Below, piece by piece: positions 8,151 through 18,972 of a stretch of DNA of 64,000 bases. The translations under genes and the position numbers were made by a program. The stretch's first letter is position 1. Every line of letters begins with the position of its first letter. Under the pieces are notes generated by a model. It searched no databases. It was not told the origin of the DNA and worked only from the letters and a program-made list of their open reading frames with translations. This stretch comes from Demequina rhizosphaerae. Its GTDB lineage: Bacteria; Actinomycetota; Actinomycetes; Actinomycetales; Demequinaceae. The DNA is taken from the NCBI RefSeq assembly GCF_000971255.1, contig NZ_BBMC01000006.1, positions 62,001 through 126,000 on the forward strand, written 5' to 3'.

Positions 8151-9417
8151 TCTGGATGATCTCGTCGCGGCCCGGGCCCACGCCGATCGTGGAGATCCGA
8201 CAGCCGGACAGCTCCTCGACCGCCTTGACGTAGTCCTGCGCGTTCTGCGGCAGGTCGGAGAACTCGCGGCAGCCCGAGATGTCCTCCTCCCAGCCGGGGA
8301 ATGTCTCGTAGACCGGCTCGGCGGCCGCGAAGGCCGCCTGGTCGAGCGGCAGGTCCTGGTAGCGCACGCCGTCGACGTCGTAGCTCACGCAGACCGGGAT
8401 CTCGTCGATGCCGGTGAGCACGTCGAGCTTGGTCAGCACGATGTCGGTGAGGCCGTTGATGCGCGACGCGTAGCGCGTGATGACCGAGTCGTACCAGCCG
8501 CAGCGGCGCGGGCGGCCGGTGGTGGTGCCGAACTCGTGGCCCACGTCGCGCAGGCGGTCGCCCCACTTGTCGAGCAGCTCGGTGGGCATCGGGCCCTCGC
8601 CCACGCGCGTGGTGTACGCCTTCGCGATGCCGATGACCGAGTCGATGCGGGTCGGGCCGACGCCCGAGCCGGTGCACGCGCCGCCCGCGGTCGCGGAGGA
8701 CGAGGTGACGAACGGGTAGGTGCCGTGGTCGACGTCGAGCATCGTCGCCTGGCCGCCCTCGAACAGCACGGTCTCGCCGCCCTCGAGCGCGTTGTTGAGC
8801 ACGAGCGACGTGTCGGTGACGTGCGGCGCGAGGCGGTCGCGGTACTCGAGCAGCTCGTCGGCGACCTCGTCGACCGTGATCGCGCGGCGGTTGTAGACCT
8901 TGACGAGCAGGTGGTTCTTCGCGACGAGCGCGCCCTCGATCTTGTCGCGCAGGACGGACTCGTCGAACAGGTCGCCCACGCGGATGCCGAGGCGGTTGAT
9001 CTTGTCCGCGTACGCGGGGCCGATGCCGCGGCCGGTGGTGCCGATCTTGCGCTTGCCGAGGAAGCGCTCGGTGACGTTGTCGAGCGTGCGGGCGTACGGC
9101 GCGATGATGTGCGCCGCGTTGGACACGAGCAGGTCGGAGGTGTCGACGCCGCGCTCGTTGAGAGCGTCGAGCTCCTGGAACAGCACGCGCAGGTCGACGA
9201 CGACGCCGTTGCCGATGACGGGCGTGCAGCCCGGGGTGAGGATGCCGGACGGCAGCAGGTGGAGCGCGAACTTCTGGTCGCCGATGACGACCGTGTGGCC
9301 CGCGTTGTTGCCGCCGTTGAACTTCACGACGTAGTCGACGCGCGAGCCGAGGAGGTCCGTCGCCTTCCCCTTGCCCTCGTCGCCCCACTGGGCTCCGACG
9401 ATCACTGCTCCGGGCAT
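8122..9417 (-). CDS. purA: Adenylosuccinate synthetase
   Basis: PurA couples IMP and aspartate with GTP hydrolysis to give adenylosuccinate, the first step from IMP to AMP. The 431-residue protein has the GTP-binding [11 protein letters not shown] at the N terminus, NNAGHTVVI, the signature [13 protein letters not shown], and [13 protein letters not shown] in the C-terminal half. The ATG at 9417 is preceded by GGGGAGGGCACG, an excellent Shine-Dalgarno; an ATG upstream in frame at 9441 would add eight residues but lies before that ribosome-binding site and is less likely. It is transcribed on the same strand as fbaA but a strong terminator separates them. Confidence 0.96.
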   Translation of the reverse strand: MPGAVIVGAQWGDEGKGKATDLLGSRVDYVVKFNGGNNAGHTVVIGDQKFALHLLPSGILTPGCTPVIGNGVVVDLRVLFQELDALNERGVDTSDLLVSNAAHIIAPYARTLDNVTERFLGKRKIGTTGRGIGPAYADKINRLGIRVGDLFDESVLRDKIEGALVAKNHLLVKVYNRRAITVDEVADELLEYRDRLAPHVTDTSLVLNNALEGGETVLFEGGQATMLDVDHGTYPFVTSSSATAGGACTGSGVGPTRIDSVIGIAKAYTTRVGEGPMPTELLDKWGDRLRDVGHEFGTTTGRPRRCGWYDSVITRYASRINGLTDIVLTKLDVLTGIDEIPVCVSYDVDGVRYQDLPLDQAAFAAAEPVYETFPGWEEDISGCREFSDLPQNAQDYVKAVEELSGCRISTIGVGPGRDEIIQINDLLHERG

Positions 9418-9538
9418 CGTGCCCTCCCCTTCGCCCGGCATCCGGCCGGGACTTGAAATCTCGTGAGGCGCGAACGCCCCTCACAGGCTATCGGCCGATG
9501 CGCGCCGCACCTGCAGCGCGCATCGGCCCCGAACGTGC

Positions 9539-9574
9539 GGAGGCCCCCGCAGTCACGCGACCGCGGAGGCCTCC
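9539..9574 (-). terminator. Strong hairpin terminator of fbaA
   Basis: GGAGGCC (9539-9545) pairs with GGCCTCC (9568-9574), continued by an inner CCGC/GCGG and GAC/GTC stem with single mismatches around a 4-nt loop. It begins 17 bp downstream of the fbaA stop codon on the minus strand and isolates fbaA from purA. Confidence 0.8.
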
Positions 9575-9590
9575 CTCACGATCAGGTGAT

Positions 9591-10610
<1,020 letters not shown>

Positions 10611-10745
10611 GGGTAACTCCTGAGCTTGTGCGGATGGAACCGCCTGCCATTCTGTCAGAAATCGATTCGTGCTGGGTGGCGAAGGTCCCAGAGCGCGGTG
10701 GCCGTCCGCGCAGGTAGGGACGATGCGCCACGCACCGGCCCGCGG

Positions 10746-11387
10746 TCAGGCGTGCCCGGCCTCGACGTCGCCGTGGAGGCGCACCCACGAGTGCATCGCG
10801 ATCGCCGCGGCGGCGCCGGCGTTGATCGACCGCGTCGAGCCGTACTGCGCGATCGCGAGCGTCGCCTCGGCGACCTCGCGCACGGCGTCGGACAGCCCCA
10901 CGGACTCCTGCCCGAAGACGAGCACGCACGCGCGCGGCAGCGCGTACGTCTCGAGCGGGACGGAGCCGGGCAGGTTGTCGATGCCGATGACGGGCAGCCC
11001 CTCCGCGACGGCCCACGCCGCGAGGTCCTCGACCGTGGGGTGGTGGCGGATGTGCTGGTACCTGTCCGTCACCATCGCTCCGCGGCGGTTCCAGCGACGG
11101 TTGCCGACGATGTGGACCTCGCGCGCGAGGAACGCGTTCGCGGTGCGCACCACGGACCCGATGTTGAGGTCGTGCTGCCAGTTCTCGATGGCGACGTGGA
11201 AGGGGTGCCGGCGCGCGTCGAGGTCCGCGACGATCGCGTCGTGGCGCCAGTACCGGTAGCGGTCGACGACGTTGCGGCGGTCGCCGTGCTCGAGCAGCTC
11301 GGGGTCGAGGCGCTCGTCCTCGGGCCACGGCCCCTCCCAGGGCCCGAGCCCGTGCGTCGGGGCCTGATCCGCATCGTCCACGCGCAC
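10746..11387 (-). CDS. TrmH/SpoU-family RNA 2'-O-methyltransferase
   Basis: A 213-residue SPOUT methyltransferase. The three trefoil-knot motifs are all visible: motif 1 HDLNIGSVVRTANAF (Asn and Arg of the active site), motif 2 LVFGQESVGLS and motif 3 YGSTRSINAGAAAAIAMHSW. It presumably methylates a ribose in tRNA or rRNA using SAM; the exact position cannot be inferred. Genes of this type next to fba and pyrE are common in actinobacteria. The ATG at 11387 is 9 bp after the stop of the DUF2786 gene, so the two are probably co-transcribed. Confidence 0.92.
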   Translation of the reverse strand: MRVDDADQAPTHGLGPWEGPWPEDERLDPELLEHGDRRNVVDRYRYWRHDAIVADLDARRHPFHVAIENWQHDLNIGSVVRTANAFLAREVHIVGNRRWNRRGAMVTDRYQHIRHHPTVEDLAAWAVAEGLPVIGIDNLPGSVPLETYALPRACVLVFGQESVGLSDAVREVAEATLAIAQYGSTRSINAGAAAAIAMHSWVRLHGDVEAGHA

Positions 11388-11396
11388 GAGACTAGG

Positions 11397-12092
11397 TCAC
11401 GCCCCCAGCTCGCGCCGCCCCGGCTCGTCCACCTTCCGCCCGAGGGAGATGTCCGCACGCTTGCCCGCCTCGGCCCCCTCGCCCCACCCCTCCGACGACG
11501 TGAGCACGCGGCGCCGCGCCGCCCGGAGGTTCGGGAACATCTCCTGATACGCGACCTCCACCTGCTGGGCGCGGTCGAGCAGCACCACCGCGGAGCCGGT
11601 GCCCTCCTCCTCGGCCTCGCGCAGCGCGCCCGCGTAGAAGGCCCGGAGACGCTCCGTCACGGTGCTCGTGTACGACCAGGCGAACGCCTTCTTGCGCGAC
11701 TGCGAGCCGCCGTAGACGTCCATCTCCAGCCGCATCGCGGGCAGCAGCGTGTCCACCAGCGCCGCGACGATCGCGAGGTCCGAGGCGAAGCCGACCGCGG
11801 TGACGCGGCGGCCGCCGTGGATGACCGACCGGCACGAGAACACCCGCGCGATCCCGCACACGAGGATGATCTGGTCCTTGACGTACGGCGCCGCGAAGTC
11901 GAACGCGCGCGTGGTGGGCGTCTCGGCCTCCTCGCGGCTCATCCGCACGCCGGCCTCGTCGATCGCGTACCGGACCATCAGCCGCTCGGCCCTCTCGCGG
12001 GCGAGCTCCCGCTCGGCCGGGTACGGCGAGCCGCCGTCCGCGATCCGCAGGAGCGTCTGGATCTGGTCGAGGATGGCGTCGGGAGCGGTCAC
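11397..12092 (-). CDS. DUF2786 domain protein
   Basis: A 231-residue protein whose N terminus matches the DUF2786 pattern: LDQIQTLLRIADGGSPYPAERELARERAERLMVRYAIDEA, that is a short helical pair ending in LM..Y.ID. The middle part (VKDQIILVCGIARVFSCRSV, VGFASDLAIVAALVDTLLPAM) fits the conserved region that usually follows in actinobacterial members; the C terminus is charged and variable. Biochemical role is not known to me. It sits between purT and the SPOUT methyltransferase on the same strand with gaps of 21 and 9 bp. Confidence 0.8.
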   Translation of the reverse strand: MTAPDAILDQIQTLLRIADGGSPYPAERELARERAERLMVRYAIDEAGVRMSREEAETPTTRAFDFAAPYVKDQIILVCGIARVFSCRSVIHGGRRVTAVGFASDLAIVAALVDTLLPAMRLEMDVYGGSQSRKKAFAWSYTSTVTERLRAFYAGALREAEEEGTGSAVVLLDRAQQVEVAYQEMFPNLRAARRRVLTSSEGWGEGAEAGKRADISLGRKVDEPGRRELGA

Positions 12093-12113
12093 CCGACCAG
12101 CGTCGCACCGGGA

Positions 12114-13328
<1,215 letters not shown>

Positions 13329-13386
13329 GCGCCCATCGTCCCAGCCGCCGGCCGGGACCGTGCGCGCGGCGGGACGATGCGGCGGG

Positions 13387-13944
13387 TCAGAACTGCACGT
13401 TCGGCGCCTGGCGCGCGGCGTCCTCGGTCTCGAAGTACTCCTCGCGGTGGAAGCCGAACATGTTCGCGATGAGCACGGTCGGGAACGTCTCGATGCGCGT
13501 GTTGAGGCTGCGCACGTTCGCGTTGTAGAACCGGCGGCCCGCGGCGATGCGGTCCTCGGTGTTGGTGAGCTCCTGCTGGAGCTGCATGAAGTTCTGGTTG
13601 GCCTTGAGGTCCGGGTAGGCCTCGGCGACGGCGAACAGGCGGCCTAGCGCCTGCGTCAGCACGTTCTCCTGCGCGGCCTGCTCGGCGGGCGAGGAGCCCG
13701 GCGCGGCGGCGATGGTGCGCGCCTGGGTGACCGCCTCGAGCGTCTCGCGCTCGTGCTTGGCGTAGCCCTTGACGGTCTCGACGAGGTTGGGGATGAGGTC
13801 GTGCCGGCGCTGCAGCTCGACGTCGATCTGGCGCCAGGCCTCCTGGACCAGGTTCCGCAGGCGGACGAGCCCGTTGTAGGCGGTGATCGCCCACAGGACG
13901 ATGAGCACGAGGATCACGCCGAGCGCGATGAGGAACCATTCCAT
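13387..13944 (-). CDS. lemA: LemA family protein
   Basis: A 185-residue LemA protein: one N-terminal membrane helix ([24 protein letters not shown]) with a very short outside end, then the four-helix bundle. [38 protein letters not shown] is the diagnostic LemA stretch, followed by [38 protein letters not shown]. LemA proteins are membrane-attached with the bundle in the cytosol; their function is poorly defined. The next gene on this strand lies upstream and also encodes a membrane protein. Confidence 0.94.
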   Translation of the reverse strand: MEWFLIALGVILVLIVLWAITAYNGLVRLRNLVQEAWRQIDVELQRRHDLIPNLVETVKGYAKHERETLEAVTQARTIAAAPGSSPAEQAAQENVLTQALGRLFAVAEAYPDLKANQNFMQLQQELTNTEDRIAAGRRFYNANVRSLNTRIETFPTVLIANMFGFHREEYFETEDAARQAPNVQF

Positions 13945-14001
13945 TGTGTCTCTCCTGACGTCTGTGGCGACTCTAGCGGGGCCCGGCCGGACCCTCCAGG
14001 G

Positions 14002-14910
14002 TCACGCGCGGGGCGGCCCCGCCTCGGGCTCCGGGTCGGTCGCCGTCCACTGCTGCGCCTCGTCGCTGCCGATGCCGGTGTACCGGCGCGAGTTGAGGAC
14101 GCCGGGGGTGGTGGCCCACGCGGGCCCCGCGAGCGGCGCGTCGGGATCGCGCATCGCGGCGCCGGCCTGCGCGTAGCGGCGGAGGACGTGGTCGGGGATG
14201 CGGCGGGCGACGCCCGCGACCACGTCGAGCCGCTTGGCGAGCGTGTCGACGCCCTCGCGACCCGGGCTCCACATGAGCACCGCGCCGCCGTCGATGCGCA
14301 GCGAGCAGCCCTCGACGTCGTACGCGAGCAGCCGCTCGATCATCCGGGGGTCGACCACGTCGTGGCCGTACCTGCGGTCGCGCGCGATGACCCGCCAGCG
14401 CGAGTTGAAGGCGTGCGACTCGACCTCGATGTCGACGCCGCCGAAGGCCTGCGCGAGATGGTGACCCACGTGCTCGGGCACGATGTCGAGGCGCGGCAGC
14501 CGCACGGGCAGCTCCGCGAGCGTCACCTGGAACACCTGCGCGGAGGACCGCTCGCCGTCGGACTGCTGCTCGACCACGTGGGTGAACGTCGCGCACGGGA
14601 CGCCGCCGTACCTGCCCTCGAGCACGTCCTCCTGGCGCACGCTCGACCCGCGCTGGTCGAAGGGCGTGCCCGTGAAGCGCAGCGAGTACTTCGCCGTGCG
14701 CGGCGTGTGCGACCAGCCGTGCTCGAGCGCGAAGCGCGCGACCTCGTCGCGATGGCGCGCATGCTCGACGTACTCCCACACCACGAGGCCCGCGAGCGCG
14801 GCGCCCAGGAGCAGCAGGATCCACGCCGCCTGGCCGCCGAACACGTACGCGAGCACGCCGAGGGCGACGAGCGCGCCCGTGCCGAGGCGCATCGACGTGA
14901 TCCCTCGCAT
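14002..14910 (-). CDS. Membrane-anchored protein of unknown function next to lemA
   Basis: A 302-residue protein that I do not recognise with certainty. Two adjacent membrane helices lie at the N terminus (LGTGALVALGVLAYVFGGQAAWILLLLGAALAGLVVWEYV), followed by a soluble domain with FALEHGWSHTPRTAKYSLRFTGTPF and a central part rich in beta strands (FTHVVEQQ, FQVTLAELPVRLPRLDIVPE). Similar membrane proteins are often encoded next to LemA in actinobacteria, so a partnership is possible. I chose the ATG at 14910 over an in-frame start at 14964 because the earlier residues (RRARVARVA) look like translated leader. Confidence 0.65.
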   Translation of the reverse strand: MRGITSMRLGTGALVALGVLAYVFGGQAAWILLLLGAALAGLVVWEYVEHARHRDEVARFALEHGWSHTPRTAKYSLRFTGTPFDQRGSSVRQEDVLEGRYGGVPCATFTHVVEQQSDGERSSAQVFQVTLAELPVRLPRLDIVPEHVGHHLAQAFGGVDIEVESHAFNSRWRVIARDRRYGHDVVDPRMIERLLAYDVEGCSLRIDGGAVLMWSPGREGVDTLAKRLDVVAGVARRIPDHVLRRYAQAGAAMRDPDAPLAGPAWATTPGVLNSRRYTGIGSDEAQQWTATDPEPEAGPPRA

Positions 14911-15011
14911 GGCCGCCACCCTAGCGACGCGGGCGCGGCGCGTGAAGGGCGGGCTCGCTCGCACGGGGCCCGGAAGCGGACGCGCCCGCGGCAGGCCCGC
15001 GGGGGCGAGGC

Positions 15012-15578
15012 TCAGCTGAGGCCGAGGTCCTCGAGGCCGTAGAGGTAGAGGTAGGGCAGGCCCTCGGCCTCGATCCTCTCCTTGGCGCCGGTGTCGCGGT
15101 CGACGATCACGGCCACGGCGACCACCTCGGCACCCGCCTCGCGCAGCGCCTCGACGGCGGTGAGGACCGAGCCGCCGGTGGTCGAGGTGTCCTCGACCGC
15201 GACGACCCTGCGGCCCGCGACGTCGGGCCCCTCGATGCGGCGCTGGAGGCCGTGCGCCTTCGACTCCTTGCGGACCACGAACGAGTCGAGGTCGAGCCCG
15301 CGGGACGCGGCGGCGTGCATGAGGGCGGTCGCGACCGGGTCGGCGCCGAGCGTGAGGCCGCCGACCGCGTCGACGTCGGCGGGGCCGTATCCGGCCTCCT
15401 CGAGCGCGTCGAGCAGCACGTGGCCCACCAGCGGCGCGGCGCGGTGGTGCAGCGTGATGCGGCGCAGGTCGACGTAGTAGTCCGCCTCCTTGCCCGACGC
15501 GAGGGTGATGCGGCCGTGGACGACGGCCAGCTCCGTGATGAGGTCGCGCAGCTGCTCGCGCGGGGTGCCGGTGGTCAT
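15012..15578 (-). CDS. pyrE: Orotate phosphoribosyltransferase
   Basis: PyrE attaches orotate to PRPP to give OMP in pyrimidine synthesis. The 188-residue protein carries GKEADYYVDLRRITLHH, GLTLGADPVATALMHAA, the catalytic-loop lysine region VVRKESKAHGLQRRIEG and the PRPP-binding signature VVAVEDTSTTGGSVLTAVEAL. Length is typical of the short bacterial form. It stands 33 bp from the SDR gene upstream on the same strand; that small gap contains a copy of the GGACGATGCG decamer. Confidence 0.96.
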   Translation of the reverse strand: MTTGTPREQLRDLITELAVVHGRITLASGKEADYYVDLRRITLHHRAAPLVGHVLLDALEEAGYGPADVDAVGGLTLGADPVATALMHAAASRGLDLDSFVVRKESKAHGLQRRIEGPDVAGRRVVAVEDTSTTGGSVLTAVEALREAGAEVVAVAVIVDRDTGAKERIEAEGLPYLYLYGLEDLGLS

Positions 15579-15611
15579 GGGGTCAAGGGTAGCCGGGGAC
15601 GATGCGCGGGC

Positions 15612-16376
15612 TCAGTCGCGCTGCTGGCTGCGGCGGCCGCGGGTGAGCCGCTGCGGCACGGCGCGCAGCATCGTGCCCGCGAGCGCGTACCCGACGGACG
15701 GCGTCACGACCGTCTGGCCGCGGCGCACGGCCGCGAGCGCCGAGGCCACCACGCGCTCGGGGTCGAGCCACACGGGCTCGGGGAACTCGTGCCGCATGTG
15801 GCTGAGCGCGTCCGAGTCGTGGAAGCGGGTGCGGACCAGGCCGGGCAGCACCGCGGTCGCCGTCACGCCGGTGCCGTCGAGCTGGCCCGCGAGCGCCTGC
15901 GTGAAGTCCACCGCCCACCGCTTGTGCGCGGCGTACGTCGAGTTGCCGAGGTGCGCGGCGACCGACGAGACGTTGAGGATCGCGCCGTGCCCGCGCGCGA
16001 CCATCCCGGGCAGGGCGGCGTGCGCGAGCCGCAGCGGCGCGGTCACGTGGATGTCGAGCAGCGCGCGCTCCTGGTCCCACGTCGAGTCGAGGAACGATGC
16101 GCCGATGCCGAAGCCGGCGTTGTTGACGAGCAGGCTGACGGGCCTGTCCTCCGTCGCGAGCCGCGACGCGACGGCCTCGCGGCCCTCCGGCGTCGTGAGG
16201 TCGGCGGGGAGGAGCTCCGCGCCGCGCCCGGTCGCGGAGGTGAGCACCTCCGCGACCTCGCTGAGGCGGTCGCGCGAGCGCGCGACGAGCACCACGTCGT
16301 GTCCCGCGGTGGCGAGCTGCCACGCGAACTCCTCGCCGAGCCCGGCGGAGGCTCCCGTCACCAGTGCGATGGCCAT
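15612..16376 (-). CDS. Short-chain dehydrogenase/reductase
   Basis: A 254-residue classical SDR. Visible: nucleotide-binding TGASAGLG at residues 7-14, ADLTTPEGR (adenine-ring acid), NNAGFGIG, catalytic ILNVSSVAAHLGNSTYAAHKRWA with Ser, Tyr and Lys, and the PGLVRTRFHD strand. The Arg after VLVAR favours NADP(H). It is closest in style to the YqjQ/DltE-like SDRs with hydrophobic C terminus; the substrate is not predictable. Divergent from exonuclease III with a 44-bp gap that carries a hairpin. Confidence 0.88.
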   Translation of the reverse strand: MAIALVTGASAGLGEEFAWQLATAGHDVVLVARSRDRLSEVAEVLTSATGRGAELLPADLTTPEGREAVASRLATEDRPVSLLVNNAGFGIGASFLDSTWDQERALLDIHVTAPLRLAHAALPGMVARGHGAILNVSSVAAHLGNSTYAAHKRWAVDFTQALAGQLDGTGVTATAVLPGLVRTRFHDSDALSHMRHEFPEPVWLDPERVVASALAAVRRGQTVVTPSVGYALAGTMLRAVPQRLTRGRRSQQRD

Positions 16377-16385
16377 GCGACGAGG

Positions 16386-16410
16386 CTACCGGCGCATCGT
16401 CCGCCGGTAG
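16386..16410. repeat. Inverted repeat with the GGACGATGCG decamer in its loop
   Basis: CTACCGGC (16386-16393) and GCCGGTAG (16403-16410) are exact 8-bp complements. The 9 nt between them, together with the last C of the left arm, are CGCATCGTCC, the complement of the dispersed decamer. It occupies most of the 44-bp gap between two divergent start codons. Confidence 0.8.
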
Positions 16411-16420
16411 TTTGGTGCCC

Positions 16421-17209
16421 ATGCGACTCGCCACCTGGAACGTGAACTCCATCCGCGCCCGCGTCGACCGTGTGGTCGACTGGCTCGAGCGGTCCGACAC
16501 CGACGTGCTCGCCATGCAGGAGATCAAGTGCAAGCCCGAGCAGTTCCCGCGCGAGGCCTTCGAGGCCGCGGGCTACGAGCTCGCGATCCACGGGCTCAAC
16601 CAGTGGAACGGCGTCGCGATCGCGTCGCGCGTGGGCCTGACGGACGTCGAGACGTCCTTCCCCGCGCAGCCCGGCTTCGCCAAGACCGGCGACCCGATCG
16701 TCGAGGCGCGCGCGCTCGGCGCGACCGCGGGCGGCGTGCGCGTGTGGAGCCTCTACGTGCCCAACGGCCGCGGCCTCGCGGACCCGCACTACACGTACAA
16801 GCTCGACTTCCTCGCGCGCCTGCGCGACGCCGCCGCGACGTGGTCGGACATGCCGACCGCGCTGGTCGGCGACTTCAACGTGGCGCCGCTCGCGACGGAC
16901 ATCTGGTCCGAGGAGGACTCGGAGGCCGTCACGCACGTGACCCCCGAGACCCGCGCGGCCTTCCACGCGTTCGAGGAGGCGGGCTACACCGAGCTCTCGC
17001 GCCGCTTCATCCCCGCCGAGCGCACGTACACGTTCTGGGACTACAAGGCGCTGCGCTTCCCCAAGGGCGAGGGCATGCGGATCGACTTCGTGTACGCGTC
17101 CGCGCCGCTCGCCGAGCGGGCGACGGGCGCCACCATCGTGCGCGACGAGCGCAAGGGCAAGGGCGCGTCCGACCACGTGCCCGTGGTGGTCGAGCTCGCG
17201 GACGCGTGA
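16421..17209 (+). CDS. xthA: Exodeoxyribonuclease III / AP endonuclease
   Basis: A 262-residue Mg-dependent DNA-repair nuclease. The conserved residues are all in place: LATWNVNSIRARVDRVVDWL (Asn), AMQEIKC (catalytic Glu), WNGVAIASR, NGRGLADPHYTYKLDFL, LVGDFNVAPLATDIW (Asp and Asn), YTFWDYKALRFPKGEGMRIDFVYAS and ASDHVPVVVEL (catalytic Asp-His). It removes abasic sites and 3' blocking groups. Start ATG at 16421. Its TGA overlaps the ATG of the next gene (TGATG). Confidence 0.95.
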   Translation: MRLATWNVNSIRARVDRVVDWLERSDTDVLAMQEIKCKPEQFPREAFEAAGYELAIHGLNQWNGVAIASRVGLTDVETSFPAQPGFAKTGDPIVEARALGATAGGVRVWSLYVPNGRGLADPHYTYKLDFLARLRDAAATWSDMPTALVGDFNVAPLATDIWSEEDSEAVTHVTPETRAAFHAFEEAGYTELSRRFIPAERTYTFWDYKALRFPKGEGMRIDFVYASAPLAERATGATIVRDERKGKGASDHVPVVVELADA

Positions 17210-17814
17210 TGACGGGCGACGGCTTCGCGCCGCCGCCCACGCTGGGCGAGCCTCGGACCGCGCCGGCCGCGACGCCGCCGGCAGTCCCTGCGCCCGCCGC
17301 GCGAGCGCATCGTCCTCGGCGCCGGTCCCGGCTCGCGTGGATCGTGGGAGGCGCGGCGGCCGTCGCGATCGCGGGCGGCGTGATCGCCGATGTCGCCCTC
17401 GAGGCACGGGCGCGGACGGTCGAGCCCGCGCAGCGCGGCGACACCGGGGCGCTTGCATCGGTCGCGGTGGTCGCGGGGCTGTGCCTCGCGGAGGCGCCCG
17501 CGGACGGCCCGACCGCGGGCCGCGTGACCGCCGTGCGGTGCGCCGAGCCGCACCGGGCCGAGACCGTCGCGGACCACACGTTCGCCGACGGCGCGTGGCC
17601 CGGTGCGGACGCGATCGCGGAGGAGTCCCTCGCCTTCTGCGCCGCGCGCGTGGCGCGGGTCGTCCCCGCGGACCTCGCAGCCGACCTCGGATGGCGGGTC
17701 TGGGCGCCGTCGCGGGAGACGTGGGCCGCGGGCGACCGGCTCGCCGTGTGCGTCGTGACGTCGGCGACGCCGCTGGTGGGATCGCTCGAGCGCGGCGACG
17801 CGGCGCCGGCCTGA
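17209..17814 (+). CDS. Membrane protein with septum-formation-like extracytoplasmic domain
   Basis: A 201-residue type II membrane protein. A Pro- and Ala-rich cytoplasmic N terminus of about 40 residues leads to a basic patch (RPRRRSRL), one membrane helix (AWIVGGAAAVAIAGGVIADVAL) and an outside domain with four cysteines. The pattern C(L)...V.C..PH..E(T)V...F.DG.WPG...........C has the look of the septum-formation (Septum_form) domain widespread in actinobacteria; domain assignment is by eye. It is coupled to xthA by a 1-nt overlap, an unexpected pairing. A gene of the same domain type converges on it with a single base between the stop codons. Confidence 0.75.
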   Translation: MTGDGFAPPPTLGEPRTAPAATPPAVPAPAARAHRPRRRSRLAWIVGGAAAVAIAGGVIADVALEARARTVEPAQRGDTGALASVAVVAGLCLAEAPADGPTAGRVTAVRCAEPHRAETVADHTFADGAWPGADAIAEESLAFCAARVARVVPADLAADLGWRVWAPSRETWAAGDRLAVCVVTSATPLVGSLERGDAAPA

Positions 17815-17815
17815 A

Positions 17816-18244
17816 TCAGGCGGCGTCGGCCAGGGTGCCCTCGAACGCGACCGGCTCCCCGGAGTCCGGGTCCGGCGCGTACACCGCGCAGACCGCGAGC
17901 CTGTCGCCCTCCGCCCACGCGTCCTCGAGCGGGTACGTGTAGAAGACGTCGAGCGCGGAGGTCCGGTACGGCTCGCCGACGTAGGCGTCGAAGCGGTCGA
18001 CGCAGGCCTCCTCGACCTCCGCGATCACCGCGTCCTCGTCGTACGAGCCCGAGTCGAGGTCGAAGGCCGCGTAGACCTCCGCCTCGTGGACGCCGTCGCA
18101 GTCCACGACGGGCACGTCGCCGACCGTGTCGCCCGTGCCGGAGATCGTGAGGCAGTCCCCCACCGCGAGCTCCTGGCGCTCGCCGTCGGAGCAGCCCGCG
18201 AGCGCGAGCGCGGCGGCGAGGGACAGGGCGATCGGGCGCAGCAT
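17816..18244 (-). CDS. Lipoprotein with septum-formation-like domain
   Basis: A 142-residue lipoprotein. Signal: MLRPIALSLAAALALAGC, with lipobox ALAGC and cysteine 18. The mature domain has VGDCLTISG, VPVVDCDGVHEAEVYAAFDLD, a C in EEACVDRFDAYVG and WAEGDRLAVCAVY, the same Cys spacing and GDRLAVC ending as the protein encoded at 17209. The two are therefore distant paralogues, one membrane-anchored by a helix and one by lipid. Role is inferred only from the domain; such proteins are exported and of uncertain function. Confidence 0.78.
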   Translation of the reverse strand: MLRPIALSLAAALALAGCSDGERQELAVGDCLTISGTGDTVGDVPVVDCDGVHEAEVYAAFDLDSGSYDEDAVIAEVEEACVDRFDAYVGEPYRTSALDVFYTYPLEDAWAEGDRLAVCAVYAPDPDSGEPVAFEGTLADAA

Positions 18245-18262
18245 GCGTGCGACAGTACCCGG

Positions 18263-18805
18263 TCAGCCGAGCAGGCGGCCGCGCGCCGAGATCGCGGCGA
18301 GCACGGCCGGCTCGCCCTGCTCGATGAGCCACTGGAGCAGGCTCGCCGGGGCGGACGGGTTCGCGGCGATCGCGGGACGCAGCTCGGGACGCGAGTAGGC
18401 GAGCTCGGAGAGCTCCGCGGCGGTCGCGTACGGGCTGGCCGCGAGCAGGCGCTCCGCGCCGGCGCCCGCGGCGCCGAACGGCACGGCGGGCCCTGCGGCC
18501 GCGGCGGCGGGCGCGGCGTCCCCGCGCGCGGCGGGCGCCTGATGCGACGTGTGGAGGATCCGGCGGACGATGACGAAGATCACCGCGACCGGGACGAGCG
18601 GGAGCACGAGCACGATGGCCGGCACCGACATGTCGAGCACGTACTCGGCGAGGAGCGCGAAGCCGATGAAGGAGACGGCGCCGACGAGGAAGACGATCCT
18701 CGAGCCGACGGTCAGGGCCACGCGAGAGTGGAGAGAGGCGATGACGACGAGTGCGAGCATTCCCCCCGTGACGACGAGAGCCACAGACTCCGTCGACCAG
18801 CCCAT
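18263..18805 (-). CDS. Membrane protein with C-terminal leucine-rich-repeat-variant segment
   Basis: A 180-residue protein. Three membrane helices fill the first 85 residues (VALVVTGGMLALVVIASL, IVFLVGAVSFIGFALLAEYVL, VPAIVLVLPLVPVAVIFVIVRRIL), then an Ala/Pro-rich linker, then about 70 residues that read LLAASPYATAAELSELAYSRPELRPAIAANPSAPASLLQWLIEQGEP. The AANP.AP..LL..L pattern is typical of the leucine-rich-repeat-variant modules common in Micrococcales. Probably a protein-interaction tail facing the cytosol. ATG at 18805; an in-frame extension upstream is basic and unlikely. Confidence 0.72.
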   Translation of the reverse strand: MGWSTESVALVVTGGMLALVVIASLHSRVALTVGSRIVFLVGAVSFIGFALLAEYVLDMSVPAIVLVLPLVPVAVIFVIVRRILHTSHQAPAARGDAAPAAAAAGPAVPFGAAGAGAERLLAASPYATAAELSELAYSRPELRPAIAANPSAPASLLQWLIEQGEPAVLAAISARGRLLG

Positions 18806-18941
18806 CACCCGAACCCCTCTCCACCTCCCGCGTGAACCTCGACACGAGGTTCCCGTGACGGGACGGCCCGGACAAGCCCCCATTTATGGGGGTAGGCGCC
18901 CCGATCGCACGCGCTTCCAGGGATGTCGCCCGCGATTCGAC

Positions 18942-18947
18942 TAGAAT
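18942..18947 (+). promoter_or_regulatory. Possible -10 element upstream of the NarL-type regulator
   Basis: TAGAAT in GATTCGACTAGAATTCC stands 25 bp before the ATG at 18973 in otherwise GC-rich sequence. No convincing -35 is visible at 17 bp, so this is a partial promoter call. Confidence 0.4.
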
Positions 18948-18972
18948 TCCGTGCCAGGGAAGGGGGGCCGTC

